64,000 nt of DNA from Devosia lucknowensis (GTDB lineage: Bacteria > Pseudomonadota > Alphaproteobacteria > Rhizobiales > Devosiaceae). This document shows positions 53,114 to 61,148 of this stretch, in pieces (position 1 is the stretch's first letter; every line of letters starts with the position of its first letter). Made by a program: the position numbers and the translations under genes. The notes below the pieces were generated by a model, which did no database searches, had not been told where the DNA came from, and saw only the letters and a program-made list of their open reading frames with translations. Location of the stretch: positions 992,001 through 1,056,000 of the forward strand of contig NZ_FXWK01000002.1 of the NCBI RefSeq assembly GCF_900177655.1, written 5' to 3'.

Positions 53114-55642
53114 ATGTTCTTCGCTCCGCAGCAATTGCGCGCATTCGGGTCCGCTCCGTGTCTCGTGCACGATGGCCGCATCTTCGGTTACGCCGAGCTG
53201 GCGGATATGGCGGAGGCGGCAGCCAATGCCTTGCCGTCACGTCCGCAGCTCATCGCGCTCGAGATGGCAGCTACACCCGAGGCCATCGCCAGATATGTGG
53301 GGGCACTCGGTGCAGGCCATGCGGTGATGCCACTGCTCACCGACCATCCAGAACTCGCCGCCACTGCGGTCGAGCGGTTCCGGCCAGGGGCAAGCTGGCA
53401 ACGGGTCGACGGTGAGCATCGCCTTGCGTTTCACGACCATCCCGCGCACATCCATCCCGACCTCTCGCTGCTGCTGCAGACTTCTGGCAGCACGGGCCAA
53501 GGCAAGGGCGTCCGGTTGTCAGCGTCGGCCGTGCAAGCCAATGCCGACGCGATCGCCAAATACTTGAGGATCACCCCATCGGACCGCGCGGCACTGGTCC
53601 TGCCGCTCCATTACTCGTACGGCTTGTCTGTCCTCCACTCGCACCTGATCCGCGGCGCCAGCTTCTGGCTTGCGGATCAATCGGTTCTCGCGCCGGGATT
53701 CAAGCAAGCTCTGAACGCGTCGGGTGCAACCAGTCTCGCCGGTGTGCCGCATCATTTTACGCTGCTTGAAAGCGCCGGGCTCGACAGATCCCTGCCTGAG
53801 CGGGTGAACTGCCTCACGGTCGCCGGCGGGGCGATGAAGCCCGATCGCGTGCGCCATTGGGCGGCCACCATGGCGGAGCGGCAAGGACGTTTCGTGGTGA
53901 TGTACGGTCAGACCGAAGCGACCGCGCGGATCGCCTATCTGCCCGATGATCTCGCACTTCGTTTTCCAGAGGCCATCGGCAGGGCAATTCCAGGCGGAGC
54001 GCTTTCGCTGATGGACGAAAAGGGGCGTGCCGTTACCAAGGCGGGCATGGAAGGCGAGCTGGTCTATCGCGGCCCCAACGTCATGATGGGATATGCTGAA
54101 TCAGCAGAAGATCTCGGCAAGGGTCCGGAACTGGAACAGCTCCTCACCGGGGACCTCGCGACGCGAGACGCCGATGGCATCTATCGGATCACCGGGCGGC
54201 GGTCCCGGATGTCGAAGATCGCAGGGCTGCGTATTGGTCATGATGCCTTGGAGCAGGCTCTTGCACAGGCCGGCCACGACGTTGCGGTCTGGGGCAATGA
54301 TAAATCAATCTGGATCGCGTCGTCGGGAGCCCTTGACGGCATGACCGAACAGGCAGCGCGCCTTGCGGGCATCGGGACGCAGAACATCGTGCTCGTTCCA
54401 GTGCCCGAGCTGCCTCGGCTTGCCAGTGGCAAGGTGGACTATGTTGCTTTGCGCAAGCTTGAAGGAACCGGACCCAAGCAGCGCGACGTCTTGCCGGCCT
54501 TCGCCCAAACCTTCGCGCCACACCCTGTCGCAGCACAGGACAGTTTTGTCAGTCTTGGGGGCGACAGCCTGCAGCATGTGGAACTCTCGCTGGAGCTGGA
54601 ACATCGTTTCGGCGGCGTACCAGATCGGTGGGAGTATCAGTCGATCGCGCAGCTCGAGCAGGTGCCCCTCGAAATGGGCACCCGTGTCGCAACGCCGATC
54701 CTGGTGCGGGCGCTCGCTATTCTGGCCGTGGTCGTGACGCACCAGACGCTGTGGCCGGTCTATGGCGGCGCCGCAGCCATGATCATCCTGCTGGGGCTCA
54801 GTGTCGCGCAGCATCGACGGGAACCCCTGGTGCAGTGGGATCCTGTCGCGTTTCTTAAGCCGACACTACGTGTTCTGGGCCCCTATGTCCTTGTGCTTCT
54901 GGGCTTTGCGGTCGCGTGGGGACAAATGCCATGGGCATCGCTGTTGCTGGTCTCAAATTTCGGGCTGACCGCACCAGAAACCCACCTGATGTTGCCGTAT
55001 CTCTACTGGTTCATCGAAGCCTATATGCAGATGACCCTTCTGGTTCTGATCCTCTGTTGGCCGGCACCGGTGAGACAGTTGATTGCTAGCCGCCCGTTCG
55101 AAGCGGGGATGGCCCTGCTCGTGTTGGCGCTGCTGTTGCGCCTGGTACCTGAATTCTGGCCACTGCATTCAGGCCGGTCGCAGTTTACCGTCCCTTGGGT
55201 CTTCTACCTCTTCGCGCTGGGGTGGTGCATCGCTTTTGCACAAAGCGCGCGTCAGCGTCTGATCCTGATGGGCGCAGCTGCTATCGCTCTCAGCGCTGCC
55301 GCATACATGGGGGGAAACTGGTACGGCGGCTGGATCAAGTACATGAGCCTGCTGGGTGTCGTCGCGGTGCTGGTCCATGTTCCGCAGGTGCGCATGCCGC
55401 GTGTTCTGGTGCTCGGCGCCATGCACATCGCGCGAGCAGCATTCATGATCTACCTGCTGCACCGGCTCGTGCCCGAGGTGATCATGCCGTTGACCGGCAT
55501 GCACCTGCCGCGTCCAGTGGACGACATTGTGGCCATCACCGGCGGCGTCGGACTTGGGCTGCTTGGCTTCCTGGCGCAACAGCGTCTGGCACGTTTGCCG
55601 TGGCGGCAGGTGCCGAAACGTCTTCACCTGGCAAGGCCGTAA
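53114..55642 (+). CDS. Adenylation - carrier protein - membrane acyltransferase fusion
   Basis: An 842-residue three-part protein. Residues 1-~445 are an AMP-binding adenylation enzyme (TSGSTGQGKGVRLS near 121-134; YGQTEATARIAYLP near 264; ITGRRSRMSKIAG near 350; catalytic Lys440 in ASGKVDYVAL). Residues ~455-520 are a carrier domain with predicted phosphopantetheine Ser485 in LGGDSLQHVEL. Residues ~525-842 are a ~10-helix membrane domain whose first helix (RALAILAVVVTHQT, Arg532/His543) matches the acyltransferase-3 start. It could activate a small acid, load it on its own carrier and pass it across the membrane, like DltA+DltC+DltB in one chain. It sits alone inside the chemotaxis locus after a TTGACT-type -35 (53059). 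The acyl substrate is unknown. Confidence 0.85.
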   Translation: MFFAPQQLRAFGSAPCLVHDGRIFGYAELADMAEAAANALPSRPQLIALEMAATPEAIARYVGALGAGHAVMPLLTDHPELAATAVERFRPGASWQRVDGEHRLAFHDHPAHIHPDLSLLLQTSGSTGQGKGVRLSASAVQANADAIAKYLRITPSDRAALVLPLHYSYGLSVLHSHLIRGASFWLADQSVLAPGFKQALNASGATSLAGVPHHFTLLESAGLDRSLPERVNCLTVAGGAMKPDRVRHWAATMAERQGRFVVMYGQTEATARIAYLPDDLALRFPEAIGRAIPGGALSLMDEKGRAVTKAGMEGELVYRGPNVMMGYAESAEDLGKGPELEQLLTGDLATRDADGIYRITGRRSRMSKIAGLRIGHDALEQALAQAGHDVAVWGNDKSIWIASSGALDGMTEQAARLAGIGTQNIVLVPVPELPRLASGKVDYVALRKLEGTGPKQRDVLPAFAQTFAPHPVAAQDSFVSLGGDSLQHVELSLELEHRFGGVPDRWEYQSIAQLEQVPLEMGTRVATPILVRALAILAVVVTHQTLWPVYGGAAAMIILLGLSVAQHRREPLVQWDPVAFLKPTLRVLGPYVLVLLGFAVAWGQMPWASLLLVSNFGLTAPETHLMLPYLYWFIEAYMQMTLLVLILCWPAPVRQLIASRPFEAGMALLVLALLLRLVPEFWPLHSGRSQFTVPWVFYLFALGWCIAFAQSARQRLILMGAAAIALSAAAYMGGNWYGGWIKYMSLLGVVAVLVHVPQVRMPRVLVLGAMHIARAAFMIYLLHRLVPEVIMPLTGMHLPRPVDDIVAITGGVGLGLLGFLAQQRLARLPWRQVPKRLHLARP

Positions 55643-55662
55643 GCATTTTCCCAAAGCAAAAA

Positions 55663-55678
55663 GGCGCCCTGCGGCGCC
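55663..55678 (-). terminator. Terminator between the fusion gene and the DxxxQ gene
   Basis: Two GGCGCC hexamers (55663-55668 and 55673-55678) pair around CTGC. On the minus strand the stem is followed by TTTTTGCTTT, so it mainly serves the opposite-strand gene but lies 20 bp after the fusion gene's stop and may act on both. Confidence 0.65.
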
Positions 55679-55703
55679 CGTTTCGACTACGAGTTATCGA
55701 GGT

Positions 55704-56057
55704 CTAGAAGAGTTCGGCGTCGCCGTGGGCCTGGTGAGCGGCAATTCCCGACAGCGCAGGGACGCGCAGTTCGTCCAGGGTGAGACTGGACCAGATCTCG
55801 TCGTAAACGCTGTCTGGAGCGGTCGGCGGAAGGAGCGCGAACTGGCGCACTGCCAGGGCCATGTTATGGCAGCGCTGCTCGATCCGGTCCTGTCCCTGAA
55901 GGGCGGTTACGATGAGTTGCACCGCCTCGCGGACGGTGGGATCCTTGCCCAGCTGCTTTTCGGCGAGCATTTCAAGCGCTTCGGTGATGCCTTCTAGCAT
56001 CGAAGCGGTTTGTCGCGCCGTCTCGTCCAGTTCTCTCGCGAGTTTCTGCAGTGACAT
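55704..56057 (-). CDS. Small helical chemotaxis-associated protein with DxxxQ motif (CheT/CheZ-like candidate)
   Basis: A 117-residue, mostly helical protein: MSLQKLARELDETARQTASM, then LQGQDRIEQRCHNMALAV. Asp57-x-x-x-Gln61 reproduces the DxxxQ catalytic motif of CheZ, which has also been noted in the small CheT protein of Sinorhizobium che operons. The C-terminus GDAELF resembles the last residues of CheD (DDIELF) next door. It is on the opposite strand between the fusion gene and cheD, divergent from cheD. Likely role: CheY-P dephosphorylation or CheY binding. The rest of the sequence is not recognisable as CheZ, so this is a hypothesis. Confidence 0.72.
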   Translation of the reverse strand: MSLQKLARELDETARQTASMLEGITEALEMLAEKQLGKDPTVREAVQLIVTALQGQDRIEQRCHNMALAVRQFALLPPTAPDSVYDEIWSSLTLDELRVPALSGIAAHQAHGDAELF

Positions 56058-56140
56058 TAGTCGGTATTCCTAGCCCCGTTCCAGCAACCCTATAGCGTGA
56101 TTTCTAAACTCCTCCTTGCTGTTTCAGCGCCGTGCCGCGA

Positions 56141-56177
56141 ACTCGTATGGCGTGGTTAGCGATTGGCTAACGAGTTT
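56141..56177. promoter_or_regulatory. Nested inverted repeats upstream of cheD
   Basis: Outer arms AACTCGT (56141-56147) and ACGAGTT (56171-56177) enclose inner arms GTTAGC (56156-56161) and GCTAAC (56167-56172). The two repeats share two bases on the right, so they could be alternative structures. They lie 48 bp before cheD and 84 bp from the divergent DxxxQ gene: an operator or a switchable leader. Confidence 0.45.
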
Positions 56178-56224
56178 AATTCTACGATGGGAACAATTCG
56201 CCCGTAGAGGTAGATGAAGCGAAA

Positions 56225-56815
56225 ATGCCCCTTTCGAATACCCTGCCGCCCGAGTTCGACCGTGGGGTGGTGACGACCGTCCATCAGGGCGACTGCCATG
56301 TTTCCAATGCCGCCGACATCACCTTCTCCACCGTCCTCGGGTCCTGCATCTCGGCCTGCGTACGAGATAAGGTCGCGCTGGTAGGGGGCATGAACCATTT
56401 CCTGCTCGCCGAGCAGTCCGGTTCCGCCAAGGATCGCTACGGCGCTTCTGCACGCTACGGCGCCTTCGCCATGGAGCAGTTGATCAACAAGGTCCTGAGC
56501 CAGGGTTCGGGCAAGAAGGCCAATCTTGAGATCAAGGTCTTCGGCGGTGGAAAAATCAATTCGGCACTCGACGATGTCGGAGCAAAGAATATCGAATTCG
56601 TTCGCCAGTTTCTGGCCGATGAAGGATATGTCGCGACCAGCGAAGATCTTGGGGGCATGTTCGCCCGTCGCGTGCTGTTCAAGCCGCATTCCGGGAGAGC
56701 CTTCGTCAAGCGCCTCGACAGTGATGCTGGGGCCAATGTGGCCAAGGAAGAAATGGCGCTGGCCAAGCGCCGCGTCGTGGTGCCGGCACCGGTGGACGAC
56801 ATCGAACTGTTCTAG
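56225..56815 (+). CDS. cheD: Chemoreceptor glutamine deamidase CheD
   Basis: A 196-residue enzyme that deamidates receptor glutamines. The catalytic Cys is in TVLGSCISACVRD and the His in VGGMNHFLLAE. AMEQLINKVLSQGSGKKANL and VFGGGKINSALDDVGAKNIE are further CheD blocks. It ends DDIELF. The ATG has only a weak ribosome-binding site. It begins the second chemotaxis block, ahead of mcp, cheR and cheB. Confidence 0.93.
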   Translation: MPLSNTLPPEFDRGVVTTVHQGDCHVSNAADITFSTVLGSCISACVRDKVALVGGMNHFLLAEQSGSAKDRYGASARYGAFAMEQLINKVLSQGSGKKANLEIKVFGGGKINSALDDVGAKNIEFVRQFLADEGYVATSEDLGGMFARRVLFKPHSGRAFVKRLDSDAGANVAKEEMALAKRRVVVPAPVDDIELF

Positions 56816-56829
56816 TGGCTCCGGCCACT
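56814..56829 (+). terminator. Hairpin at the cheD stop codon
   Basis: AGTGGC-TCCG-GCCACT (56814-56829) overlaps the stop codon and is followed by TTTACTTTC. It may attenuate transcription into the mcp gene. Two more palindromes follow in the same 88-bp gap: ACTTTCGAAAGT (56833-56844) and TGGTTAACCA (56873-56882). Confidence 0.45.
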
Positions 56830-56903
56830 TTTACTTTCGAAAGTCTTACTGCATGGGGCTGCACTATAGGTTTGGTTAACCATTCTGGGCTTAGGGTCTG
56901 GTT

Positions 56904-58454
56904 ATGGCCGACCATTCCGCCTTTGCCGTTGATTCGCGTCCTCCTCACCGGGGACTGCGGCTCATGCTGGCCGCGGCCGGGATCTGGTGCTTCTGGGGCG
57001 GTGCGGCCGGCGGGTTGCTGCTGGCCATGGGACCGGGGCCCGGTTGGCTCGCGGCCGCTGGAAGCATGGCCGGCCTTGCCATCGCCTGCTGCGCCATATC
57101 AGGAGCCATTGCCGACCGGCGCGACGCGCATCGGCTGGCCGCGGTGGCCCAGGCCGCCGGACTGTCCGATCGCCCGGGCGAGGCTCTTTCGATCGCCAGT
57201 ATCGTTTCGCGGCTCGGCAATCGCCTCGAGCGCGCACATCACTTCCGTGCCGCCATCGGCGCCATGGATGCCCCATTGCTGGTCATCGACGAGCACGGGG
57301 TCATCCTGGCAGCGAGCAAGGGCATGGAACATCTAGCGCCACAGGCTCGTGAGGGCGAGACGCTGGATGGATTGTTCGGTCCGGGCTATCTCCAACGCGG
57401 TGGCGGGGCGCCCGAAGAGGCGCTGGTGCTGCTCAAGGGCAAGCGCCTTGTCGCCCACAGGCGTCCTTTGCCCTCGGGCCGTTACGCGCTGGAACTGCAG
57501 CCGGCCGGCCACTTCATCGAGGACGACAATCTCGAATCCGCCCTGGGCGCCTTGCGGTTGGGGCAAACCGGCTTCCGCTTCGATGCGGATTCGGTGGCGG
57601 GCCGCCCGGCCCTTGCTGGGTTCAACGAGGCCTTCGAGACGCTCGACGACGGCCTGGCCCAGTTGCGCGCGGTGATGGCAGGCGAACCGATCGCCGACAC
57701 CGCATTGCCGCTTGCCGACGAGGCGCAACTGGTGATCGATCTCTTCGCCGGGCTCGACGAACAGCAACGCGACGAAGCGCAGGCTCGGCTGGCACTCGAA
57801 ACCCGTCTCGGCTCGGTCAAGACCCTGCTAGCCCAGTTCGAAGCGCGCGCCCAGGAACTCGAACAGGCTGCCGAGACAGGACGGCAGGCCCTGGCGGCAG
57901 GCGTGAGTAAGATGGCCGGTCTCGAGGCAGAGCTGGCTGTAGCGCGGCGTCGCAGCGACGAGGCCGAGGGCTTGGCCGGGCAGGTGGAGCAGGCGGCTGG
58001 CCGCACGCGTGCACTTGTCAGCGAGATTGCGCGCATGGCGCAGGAAATCGACACCATGACGGCGGGCATTGAAGACGTGTCTTTCCGCACCAATCTCCTC
58101 GCACTCAATGCGGCCGTCGAAGCAGCTCGGGCTGGCGAGAAGGGCGCGGGCTTCGCCGTCGTCGCCGACGAAGTGCGCCAGCTGGCCCAGATCACCAACC
58201 GATCCGCCAAGGACATCAGGGTGATCGCCGACAAGGGCCGGGCCCAGGCGCGGATCGGCCTCGACGAAGCCGGCGACCTGCAAAAAATCACCGCGTCGCT
58301 GCGCGAGAATTTACGCAATCTAAGCAATGGCTCGGCCAGTATCACATTGATTGCGGAAGCCGGTAGCAGCAAAACTGTCAACCAGGGAGCCGCAAGGCCG
58401 GTGGTCGAGCAGTTTGGTCAGGAGACCGGCATCGGCCAGCGCGCCGCCAGCTAG
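56904..58454 (+). CDS. Atypical methyl-accepting chemotaxis protein-like receptor
   Basis: A 516-residue receptor-like protein. Two N-terminal membrane helices (within residues ~15-72) are separated by only a few residues, so there is no periplasmic sensor. A PAS-like domain ([20 protein letters not shown]) spans ~115-210, then coiled coil, then the MCP tip ([20 protein letters not shown], near 392). No HAMP domain or C-terminal CheR/CheB docking pentapeptide is seen, and the helix after the tip is short. It probably senses a cytoplasmic or membrane/energy signal through the PAS-like part. It lies 34 bp before cheR. Confidence 0.82.
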   Translation: MADHSAFAVDSRPPHRGLRLMLAAAGIWCFWGGAAGGLLLAMGPGPGWLAAAGSMAGLAIACCAISGAIADRRDAHRLAAVAQAAGLSDRPGEALSIASIVSRLGNRLERAHHFRAAIGAMDAPLLVIDEHGVILAASKGMEHLAPQAREGETLDGLFGPGYLQRGGGAPEEALVLLKGKRLVAHRRPLPSGRYALELQPAGHFIEDDNLESALGALRLGQTGFRFDADSVAGRPALAGFNEAFETLDDGLAQLRAVMAGEPIADTALPLADEAQLVIDLFAGLDEQQRDEAQARLALETRLGSVKTLLAQFEARAQELEQAAETGRQALAAGVSKMAGLEAELAVARRRSDEAEGLAGQVEQAAGRTRALVSEIARMAQEIDTMTAGIEDVSFRTNLLALNAAVEAARAGEKGAGFAVVADEVRQLAQITNRSAKDIRVIADKGRAQARIGLDEAGDLQKITASLRENLRNLSNGSASITLIAEAGSSKTVNQGAARPVVEQFGQETGIGQRAAS

Positions 58455-58488
58455 GTCCGGAAGAAACCGGCATACAAGGGGTGGTTGC

Positions 58489-59331
58489 ATGGAACAGGGG
58501 GAATTCTCCCTCAGCGAGCGGGAGTTCGCGCGCATCAAGGCTCGGGTCTATTCCGTGGCCGGCATTTCGCTCAGCGATGCCAAGCGAACCCTTGTCGTCT
58601 CCCGTCTCTCCAAGATCGTGCGGGCGCTGCGGCTGCCCAACTTCGACGCCTATATCGATTATCTCGAGCGCGGCGGCACGGCTCAGGACGGGCAGGATTT
58701 CGTCAACGCCCTCACCACCAATCTGACGCGGTTCTATCGCGAAGATCACCACTTCGATCATCTGCGAAACTATGTCGGAACGCTGATCTCGGATCGGCCG
58801 CGCGGGACGCGGCTCCGGATCTGGTCGGCGGGGTGCTCGACAGGTCAGGAGCCGTATACGATCGGCATGGACCTGCTTGCGGCCTTCCCTGACCTCAAGC
58901 GCTGGGACTTCAAGATCCTGGCTACCGACATCGACACGGCCGTGATCGCCAAGGCGGCCGGCGGGGTTTATCCCGAAAATGAGCTCAGCGGCCTTTCGAC
59001 CGAGCGGGCCCGGCGCTTCGAGCGCGGTGGCGAGGGTATGATCCGCATTCCCGATGCCGTGCGCGAGCTGGTCTCGTTCAAGCCCCTCAACCTGATCGGC
59101 CAGTGGCCGATGAAGGGGCCGTTCGACGCCATCTTCTGCCGAAACGTCGCCATTTATTTCGATAAGCCCACCCAGGGGGAAGTGTTCGGCCGGTTCGGCA
59201 AGATGCTTGCGCCCGAAGGCTTTCTCTATATCGGCCATTCCGAGAATGTGGGTTCGGGTGGCGAAGGATTCCGGCTGGTGGGCAAGACCATCTACCAGTC
59301 CAAGGAAAAACTGAACAAGCGAGCTGCATGA
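58489..59331 (+). CDS. cheR: Chemotaxis protein methyltransferase CheR
   Basis: A 280-residue SAM-dependent methyltransferase of receptor glutamates. The helical N-domain (FSLSEREFARIKARVYSVAG) precedes the SAM fold with RIWSAGCSTGQEPYTIGMDL, KILATDIDTAVIAKA and FDAIFCRNVAIYF. ATG 58489 with AAGGGG upstream is preferred; the longer open frame overlaps the mcp gene. It overlaps cheB by 4 bp. Confidence 0.94.
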   Translation: MEQGEFSLSEREFARIKARVYSVAGISLSDAKRTLVVSRLSKIVRALRLPNFDAYIDYLERGGTAQDGQDFVNALTTNLTRFYREDHHFDHLRNYVGTLISDRPRGTRLRIWSAGCSTGQEPYTIGMDLLAAFPDLKRWDFKILATDIDTAVIAKAAGGVYPENELSGLSTERARRFERGGEGMIRIPDAVRELVSFKPLNLIGQWPMKGPFDAIFCRNVAIYFDKPTQGEVFGRFGKMLAPEGFLYIGHSENVGSGGEGFRLVGKTIYQSKEKLNKRAA

Positions 59332-60389
59332 TGAGCATCAAGGTACTGGTCGTCGACGATTCGGCGCTCATCCGCGAGGTGCTGGGACGTATGTTGACGC
59401 GCGATGGCGATATCGACGTCGTCGGCACGGCCGTCGACCCGATCGATGCCCGCGAAAAGATCAAGGCGCTCGACCCCGATGTCGTGACGCTCGATATCGA
59501 AATGCCCAACATGAACGGGCTGGCCTTTCTCGAAAAGCTGATGCGTCTGCGCCCGACGCCTGTAGTCATGGTATCGACGTTGACCAAGAAAGGCGCCAGC
59601 GAGACGCTGCTGGCTCTCGAACTGGGCGCTGTGGACTTCGTAGCCAAGCCGAGCGCGGAATTCTCCGGCGGCCTTGACGCGTTCGGCGCCGGCCTGCGCG
59701 ACAAGATCCGTGCTGCCGCCAAATCCGACGTCCGCGGCCGTGCCGTGAGCCGGGCCGAAGTTCCGCACGTCAACAAGTCGCCGCTCAAGACGGCCGCAGC
59801 GCCGGAAGGGGCCCTCATAGCGATCGGCGCGTCTACCGGCGGCGTCGAAGCCATCCGTGCCGTGCTCAGCGAACTGCCGGCGGATTGTCCGCCCGTGGTC
59901 ATCGCCCAGCATATGCCTGCAGGCTTCACCGGCCGGTTCGCGGCTCGGCTGGATGAGCTGTGCGCCCTCAAGGTGGTCGAAGCTGAGGACCGCATGCCGC
60001 TGCTCCCCGGTCACGCCTATGTGGCCCGCGGAGATTTCCATCTTCGGGTCGAAAAATCGTCGGGCCAGCTCAAATGCCGCCTGGCGCAGGACAGTCTGGA
60101 AAGCGGCCACCGGCCTAGCGTCGACGTGTTGTTTGAATCGGTCGCCAAGACTGTTGGCGCAATGGCTGTCGGTGCCATTCTGACGGGCATGGGCCGCGAT
60201 GGTGCCCGGGGTCTCAAGTTGATGCGCGACGCCGGCGCTTACACGGTCGGCCAGAGCCAGGCTTCGGCACTGGTCTACGGCATGCCGCGCGTGGCCTTCG
60301 AGGAGGGTGCCGTGGTGGAACAGGCGCCGGTCGAGCAGATCGCCGCCAAGCTGGCTAATGCACTGGTGCGGCTCAAATCCGCGGCCTGA
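59328..60389 (+). CDS. cheB: Chemotaxis methylesterase/deamidase CheB
   Basis: A 353-residue two-domain enzyme. The receiver domain (1-~125) has VLVVDDSALIREVL and the phosphoacceptor Asp56 in VVTLDIEMPNMNG. The methylesterase domain has the triad Ser in IGASTGGVEA, His in IAQHMPAGFT and Asp in LTGMGRDGARG. Two consecutive ATGs (59328, 59331) overlap the cheR stop. Phosphorylation by CheA activates it for adaptation. Confidence 0.94.
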   Translation: MMSIKVLVVDDSALIREVLGRMLTRDGDIDVVGTAVDPIDAREKIKALDPDVVTLDIEMPNMNGLAFLEKLMRLRPTPVVMVSTLTKKGASETLLALELGAVDFVAKPSAEFSGGLDAFGAGLRDKIRAAAKSDVRGRAVSRAEVPHVNKSPLKTAAAPEGALIAIGASTGGVEAIRAVLSELPADCPPVVIAQHMPAGFTGRFAARLDELCALKVVEAEDRMPLLPGHAYVARGDFHLRVEKSSGQLKCRLAQDSLESGHRPSVDVLFESVAKTVGAMAVGAILTGMGRDGARGLKLMRDAGAYTVGQSQASALVYGMPRVAFEEGAVVEQAPVEQIAAKLANALVRLKSAA

Positions 60390-60502
60390 GAGCGACCGGG
60401 AACAATGCCAATGGGGCAATTGAGAGATTTGTAACGCTTGATGCCTAGAGTTTGCACCAAGTGCGGCCCGAAGGCCGAAGGCGCGTAGAGGTAAGAACGA
60501 CC

Positions 60503-60892
60503 ATGCCAAAAGCAAGCGCTGTCAGCGTCCTGATCGTTGATGACCAGCAGTCGATGCGAGGCATCGCCAAATACATTTTGACCCAGTTGGGCTTCAAGGA
60601 CATCATCGAGGCCAAATCTGGTCGCGATGCCCTGGGAAAGCTGGAAAAGTCGAATGTCGACCTGATCATTTCCGACTGGAACATGGATGATATCGACGGC
60701 CTTACCCTGCTCAAGGTGATCCGCAAGCATCCGCGGACGCAGGCCATGCCGTTCATCATGGCGACGGGCCGCTCGGACAAGGAGCAGGTCAAGGAAGCCA
60801 TTTCCTTTGGCGTCAACAATTACATCATCAAGCCATTTGACGCGATGACCATGAAGAAGCGCATTGAGGCCGTCATCGGCGCGCTGACCTAG
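60503..60892 (+). CDS. cheY2: CheY-type response regulator (second copy, unusual active-site loop)
   Basis: A 129-residue receiver. Acidic pair in LIVDDQQS, phosphoacceptor Asp58 in LIISDWNMDDIDG, Thr in MATGRSDKEQ and Lys in IIKPFDAMT. The nearly invariant Pro after the Met in the DxxMP loop is Asp here (NMDD). The SDWNM form is typical of motor-binding alphaproteobacterial CheY2. It follows cheB by 113 bp, in a gap with a possible TTGAGA -35 (60420), and is followed by a terminator. Confidence 0.9.
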   Translation: MPKASAVSVLIVDDQQSMRGIAKYILTQLGFKDIIEAKSGRDALGKLEKSNVDLIISDWNMDDIDGLTLLKVIRKHPRTQAMPFIMATGRSDKEQVKEAISFGVNNYIIKPFDAMTMKKRIEAVIGALT

Positions 60893-60918
60893 CGCTTCTC
60901 GTCACGCCAGTTGATACC

Positions 60919-60946
60919 GACACCTCCGTCCTACGACGGGGGTGTC
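60919..60946 (+). terminator. Terminator after cheY2
   Basis: GACACCTCCGTC (60919-60930), loop CTAC, GACGGGGGTGTC (60935-60946): 12 pairs including one G-T, followed by TCATTTC. It ends the cheD-mcp-cheRB-cheY2 transcript; the ~200 bp after it hold the mcp promoter region. Confidence 0.75.
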
Positions 60947-61148
60947 TCATTTCTGGCATCCTGCTGTACCCATAGGCTTTTGCCCATTTTTTAGGCCATT
61001 GGCATTTCTCCGTAAGGAGTGGTTAAGCGGCCTTCTATATCGTTTCCATAACTGGCGCGCGGGGACGTGCCACGGCTGCCTGCATCGTGACCGTTGGGTC
61101 GGAGGAAGATGCGGGATGGACGCAGCCGGTTTTGGGGAGACGCATTTC

